From contig OZ018417.1 in NCBI GenBank assembly GCA_963969595.1, positions 15,502,501 to 15,566,500 on the forward strand: 64,000 nt of DNA. Reading direction: 5' to 3'. The position numbers were made by a program, and so were the translations under genes. Below, piece by piece: positions 61,237 through 64,000 of this stretch. Origin of the DNA: Neckera pumila. Taxonomy: Eukaryota > Streptophyta > Bryopsida > Hypnales > Neckeraceae. The notes under the pieces are model-generated. The model searched no databases and was not told the origin of the DNA. It was given only the letters and a program-made list of their open reading frames with translations. Position 1 is the stretch's first letter; each line of letters begins with the position of its first letter.

Positions 61237-62606
61237 ACAATATTGTTTCATAGGACTCGCAGTCCAGTAAAGAAACTTTACTATTATAGTACTGACGACA
61301 GTGTTGCAACAGTATAGTTTTAATGGGTCCATTGAAACTGGGCAAAGGGGATTGACAACATGGATGACGGAGGGATGGAGGGGTCTGTTCACCCTTGGCC
61401 TTCGTTATCCTGCCCAACCCTCCATCTGCCCGAACGACCTCCTCCCCCCATGGCCCATCTGGTCTGTCGTGTTCTTTGGCTCTGTGGTGCGTATTCTTCC
61501 TCTTGTTGCTTCTGGGCAGCTCTTTTCGCCTCTGCTTGTATTGAGTCGGTTTATTGTTGCTTTCATCGATTTTAGAAGGTCTGTCATTTTTTTGCTTTCT
61601 AGGCATTAGGCGTTGGGAGTTGGAGTTTTTTGGAAATTTTGATGGTATTCATGCTTGCTGGGTTTGTGAGCGTGTTTCAGAAATGGCGATTCTATAGTAT
61701 TAATCCTGGTTTAGGGTTTAGTTAGAACTAAGGCCGTCAGTGGGAAGACACACCTCGAACACATAATAGTCTCAAGCATTGATCAACCAAGCTTGAAAGC
61801 AGTCAATTGTTCAAAAAAACAAAACAAACAGTCAATGGATTCAAATTAATGTATGTCTTAAGTTTTTTTACGCATGGGTTCTGCACATGTAAATAGATTA
61901 GTTGTTTGATTTTGTACATGTGAAGACGAATTCGAGGATGGTACAGTAAGGAGAGTTTTGTTATTGCTCATGTAAATCTCATTCTTCGTCTGGTTTCTCA
62001 GAAGCAACCACAAAAAAGGAGTATAAACATTTTGATTGTGAAACATTCAACCACACAAATCTTCAGATCAAAGTGCACCTGTTTCAGCTGTGCATTTGAT
62101 ATGGATTGCAGCCATTTTCAAAGCATTCACCACACAATTAAAGCTCAAGACACAGACATCCATATTGCTAAATAAGAAATTTTCAGACTTCAGATCATCT
62201 TTGCCGCAACTTCAGATCCACCTTTCATGTAGCTTTCACAAAATTGAAAACACCACTCCGCTTGTTCTTAATAGATTCCTACAATAGATTTAAAAAAAAT
62301 TAATCGCCTCCAGAGTTCTCACAGCTTCATGACGATTCGGAGGAGTTCAGAGGAGTTCAACATTCGGAGGAGAGGACGACAGGAAGGATGACGGGAGGGG
62401 TAGGAGGTCGTTCGGGCAGATGGAGGGTTGGGCAGGATGACGGAGGCCAAGGGGGAACAGACCCTCCATCCCTCTGTCATCCAAATCAGGGCAATAGAGG
62501 GGTCAATCCCCCCTGGCCATTGAAACTGTACTGTTGCAGTACTGTCGTCAGTAATGTAATAGTAAAGTTTTTTTACTGGACTGCAGGCCCTATGAAACAA
62601 TATTGC
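61237..62606. mobile_element. Long-TIR element of about 1.37 kb
   Basis: Arms of about 215 bp (61,237-61,450 and 62,388-62,606) are inverted copies with modest divergence. They share AACAATATTGTTTCATAGG, ACTGACGACAGT and CCCAACCCTCCATCTGCCCG. The interior of about 940 bp is unrelated, with no transposase recognised. Architecture resembles a non-autonomous Mutator-like or foldback element; superfamily undetermined. Confidence 0.75.
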
Positions 62607-62618
62607 AACAACACTGAC

Positions 62619-62640
62619 ACAGTGTGTGTGTGTGGGGGGG
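62619..62640. repeat. (TG)n plus G-run microsatellite
   Basis: GTGTGTGTGTG followed by seven G. Confidence 0.85.
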
Positions 62641-62876
62641 TAGTTCCCAATGTCCTCATCCACAAATTTCATCCACATATTATGAATGTAAGCTTCATGA
62701 CCAAGACAATGGCAGTACATTTATGGTGCACTCCATTTTTTGGCTAATTCTAGGACAAAATATACAAACAACAAATAATAATAAAGATAAAGGGTTTGTC
62801 AAAATCCAAAGAATCTTTTGAATATTATACCAATGAAATCTATTCATTTGCCATGAATAACTTATTTTGAGTTTTT

Positions 62877-63480
62877 AGTAGAAAAGAAAAGCTCTTTATG
62901 TACACTTGGGGTAGTAGGAGGTAGAACAACTCATGTGGGATATGTAATTTAGAGTTTGTAATTTCTCAACCGCTCATAGTTAGGTCCAAAATAGGAATTA
63001 TGCTAAAACTGTAATTTCAGACCTCATTTAGGCATACTGGAATATCTTTTTTCAAAAAAGTTTGAACTAAAAAAGTCGGGGAATCAAGTTAAGTTTCATC
63101 TCCAAAAATCCGTTTGATATTTAGATCTTCCACTCAAAAGTTATGGACAAGTTTCAAAGAGGATGTATGAAAATGTCAAAAAAAAATCCTTTCCAACCCC
63201 TCTATGAAATTTGTCCATAACTTTTGAGTGGAAGATTTAAATATCAAACGGATTTTTGGAAATGAAACTTAACTTGATTTTCTAACTTATTTTAGTTCAA
63301 AGTATTTTGAGAAAAGTTATTTTACTATGCCTAAATGAAGTCTGAAAAAATAATTTAACACAATTCCTACTTTAGACTTAACTATGAGTAGTTGAGAAAT
63401 TCTACAAACTCTAAATTACATATCCCACATGGATTGTTCTACCTCCTTCCACTCCATGTGTACATAAAGAGTTGTCTACT
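62877..63480. mobile_element. Foldback element of about 0.6 kb
   Basis: Arms of about 280 bp meet near 63,180. TCTTTATGTACAC near 62,893 pairs with GTGTACATAAAGA near 63,459, and AAATCCGTTTGATATTTA pairs with TAAATATCAAACGGATTTTT. Divergence is low to moderate. Confidence 0.75.
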
Positions 63481-63725
63481 AATTCCAAATCACAAAACAT
63501 GAATGCCTTACAAAGCAATGTTAGGGAATTCAAACACTAAAATTATTGACCTCAATGAATTGATCTTCATTTTGTTTAAAGCTATTTTTTTTGTTTTAAG
63601 CTATTTTTTTTGTGTATTGCTTAAATTGAAGGTGTTCAATTTCCCAGTAACCCAATTGTGCAATTGTGACATTGGCACTGAGCAGAAGTTTGACATTATT
63701 GCTGCGTCGCCATTTAGCTAATTTG

Positions 63726-63786
63726 GATGTGGAATATTCCACACCATTTCATCGCTTGGATGAAATGATGTGGAATACTCCACATC
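63726..63786. repeat. Short inverted repeat
   Basis: GATGTGGAATATTCCACA..ATTTCATC and its near-mirror GATGAAAT..TGTGGAATACTCCACATC form a 61-bp hairpin. Confidence 0.7.
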
Positions 63787-63834
63787 ATTCCGTCCACGGG
63801 AAGGCAGTTGCTCTAATTGCTACTAAATGTTAAG

Positions 63835-64000
63835 TTAACTTAAAGGCCCAAGGCCTTTTTTCTGCAAAAAAATACACTAAAAACTGCCATTTCTGTAGTG
63901 AAAAGAAAAAAATTTGGAAATTATTTTTTTTATGCATCTAACTGCAGGATCTTACACCTAACTAGTATGAGAATGTGTGGAAAAAATTCTAAAATTTTTG
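63835..64000 (+). mobile_element. Family A element A13, start only
   Basis: TTAACTTAAAGGCCCAAGGCC, then the usual A 5' blocks up to the window edge. Confidence 0.75.

Noticed and set aside
1..64000. CRISPR array, bacterial operon or viral genome
   Set aside because: Spliceosomal introns, plant gene families and transposon content show eukaryotic nuclear DNA. The regular repeats are minisatellites without spacers, and no viral coding sequence was recognised.

Overview
The window is nuclear DNA from a land plant. Three split, spliceosomal-intron genes are of plant type: a myristoylation-motif receptor-like cytoplasmic kinase, an ACX3-type peroxisomal acyl-CoA oxidase with a PTS2 signal, and a plant O-fucosyltransferase-family protein. 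The very AT-rich, repeat-filled intergenic DNA suggests a non-seed plant such as a moss or liverwort, but that is an impression; the lineage cannot be fixed from sequence reading alone.

Layout. Bases 1-38,900 hold no gene I can support. They are packed with old transposable elements, above all one large group of about 0.9-kb non-autonomous DNA transposons. These begin TTAACCCCTAAAGGACC, end with the reverse complement, and are flanked by TTAA. I separate three sequence families (A, C and D). Several copies sit inside one another, and in each readable case the host resumes exactly at a TTAA, so boundaries and target duplication can be read directly. Also present are LINE 3' fragments, a candidate tRNA-derived SINE, other MITEs, foldback elements and minisatellites.

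Bases 38,900-43,500 are a gene island with the kinase (two coding exons, + strand) and its long GC-richer leader. An 81-bp minisatellite follows at 44.2-45.0 kb, then two more A elements (46.0-47.9 kb). Bases 48,500-60,400 are the second island: acyl-CoA oxidase (12 coding exons, +) and an O-fucosyltransferase-like gene (10 coding exons, -), which converge with about 0.85 kb between their stop codons. The last 3 kb hold a long-terminal-inverted-repeat element, a 0.6-kb foldback and the start of another A element.

The three genes are not an obvious functional unit: signalling kinase, peroxisomal beta-oxidation and secretory-pathway glycosylation. The most interesting content is the TTAA-element population. 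Its termini (CCC start, 13-bp terminal repeat, TTAA target) resemble piggyBac, a superfamily not usually associated with land plants. No transposase is encoded here, so the superfamily assignment is an inference.
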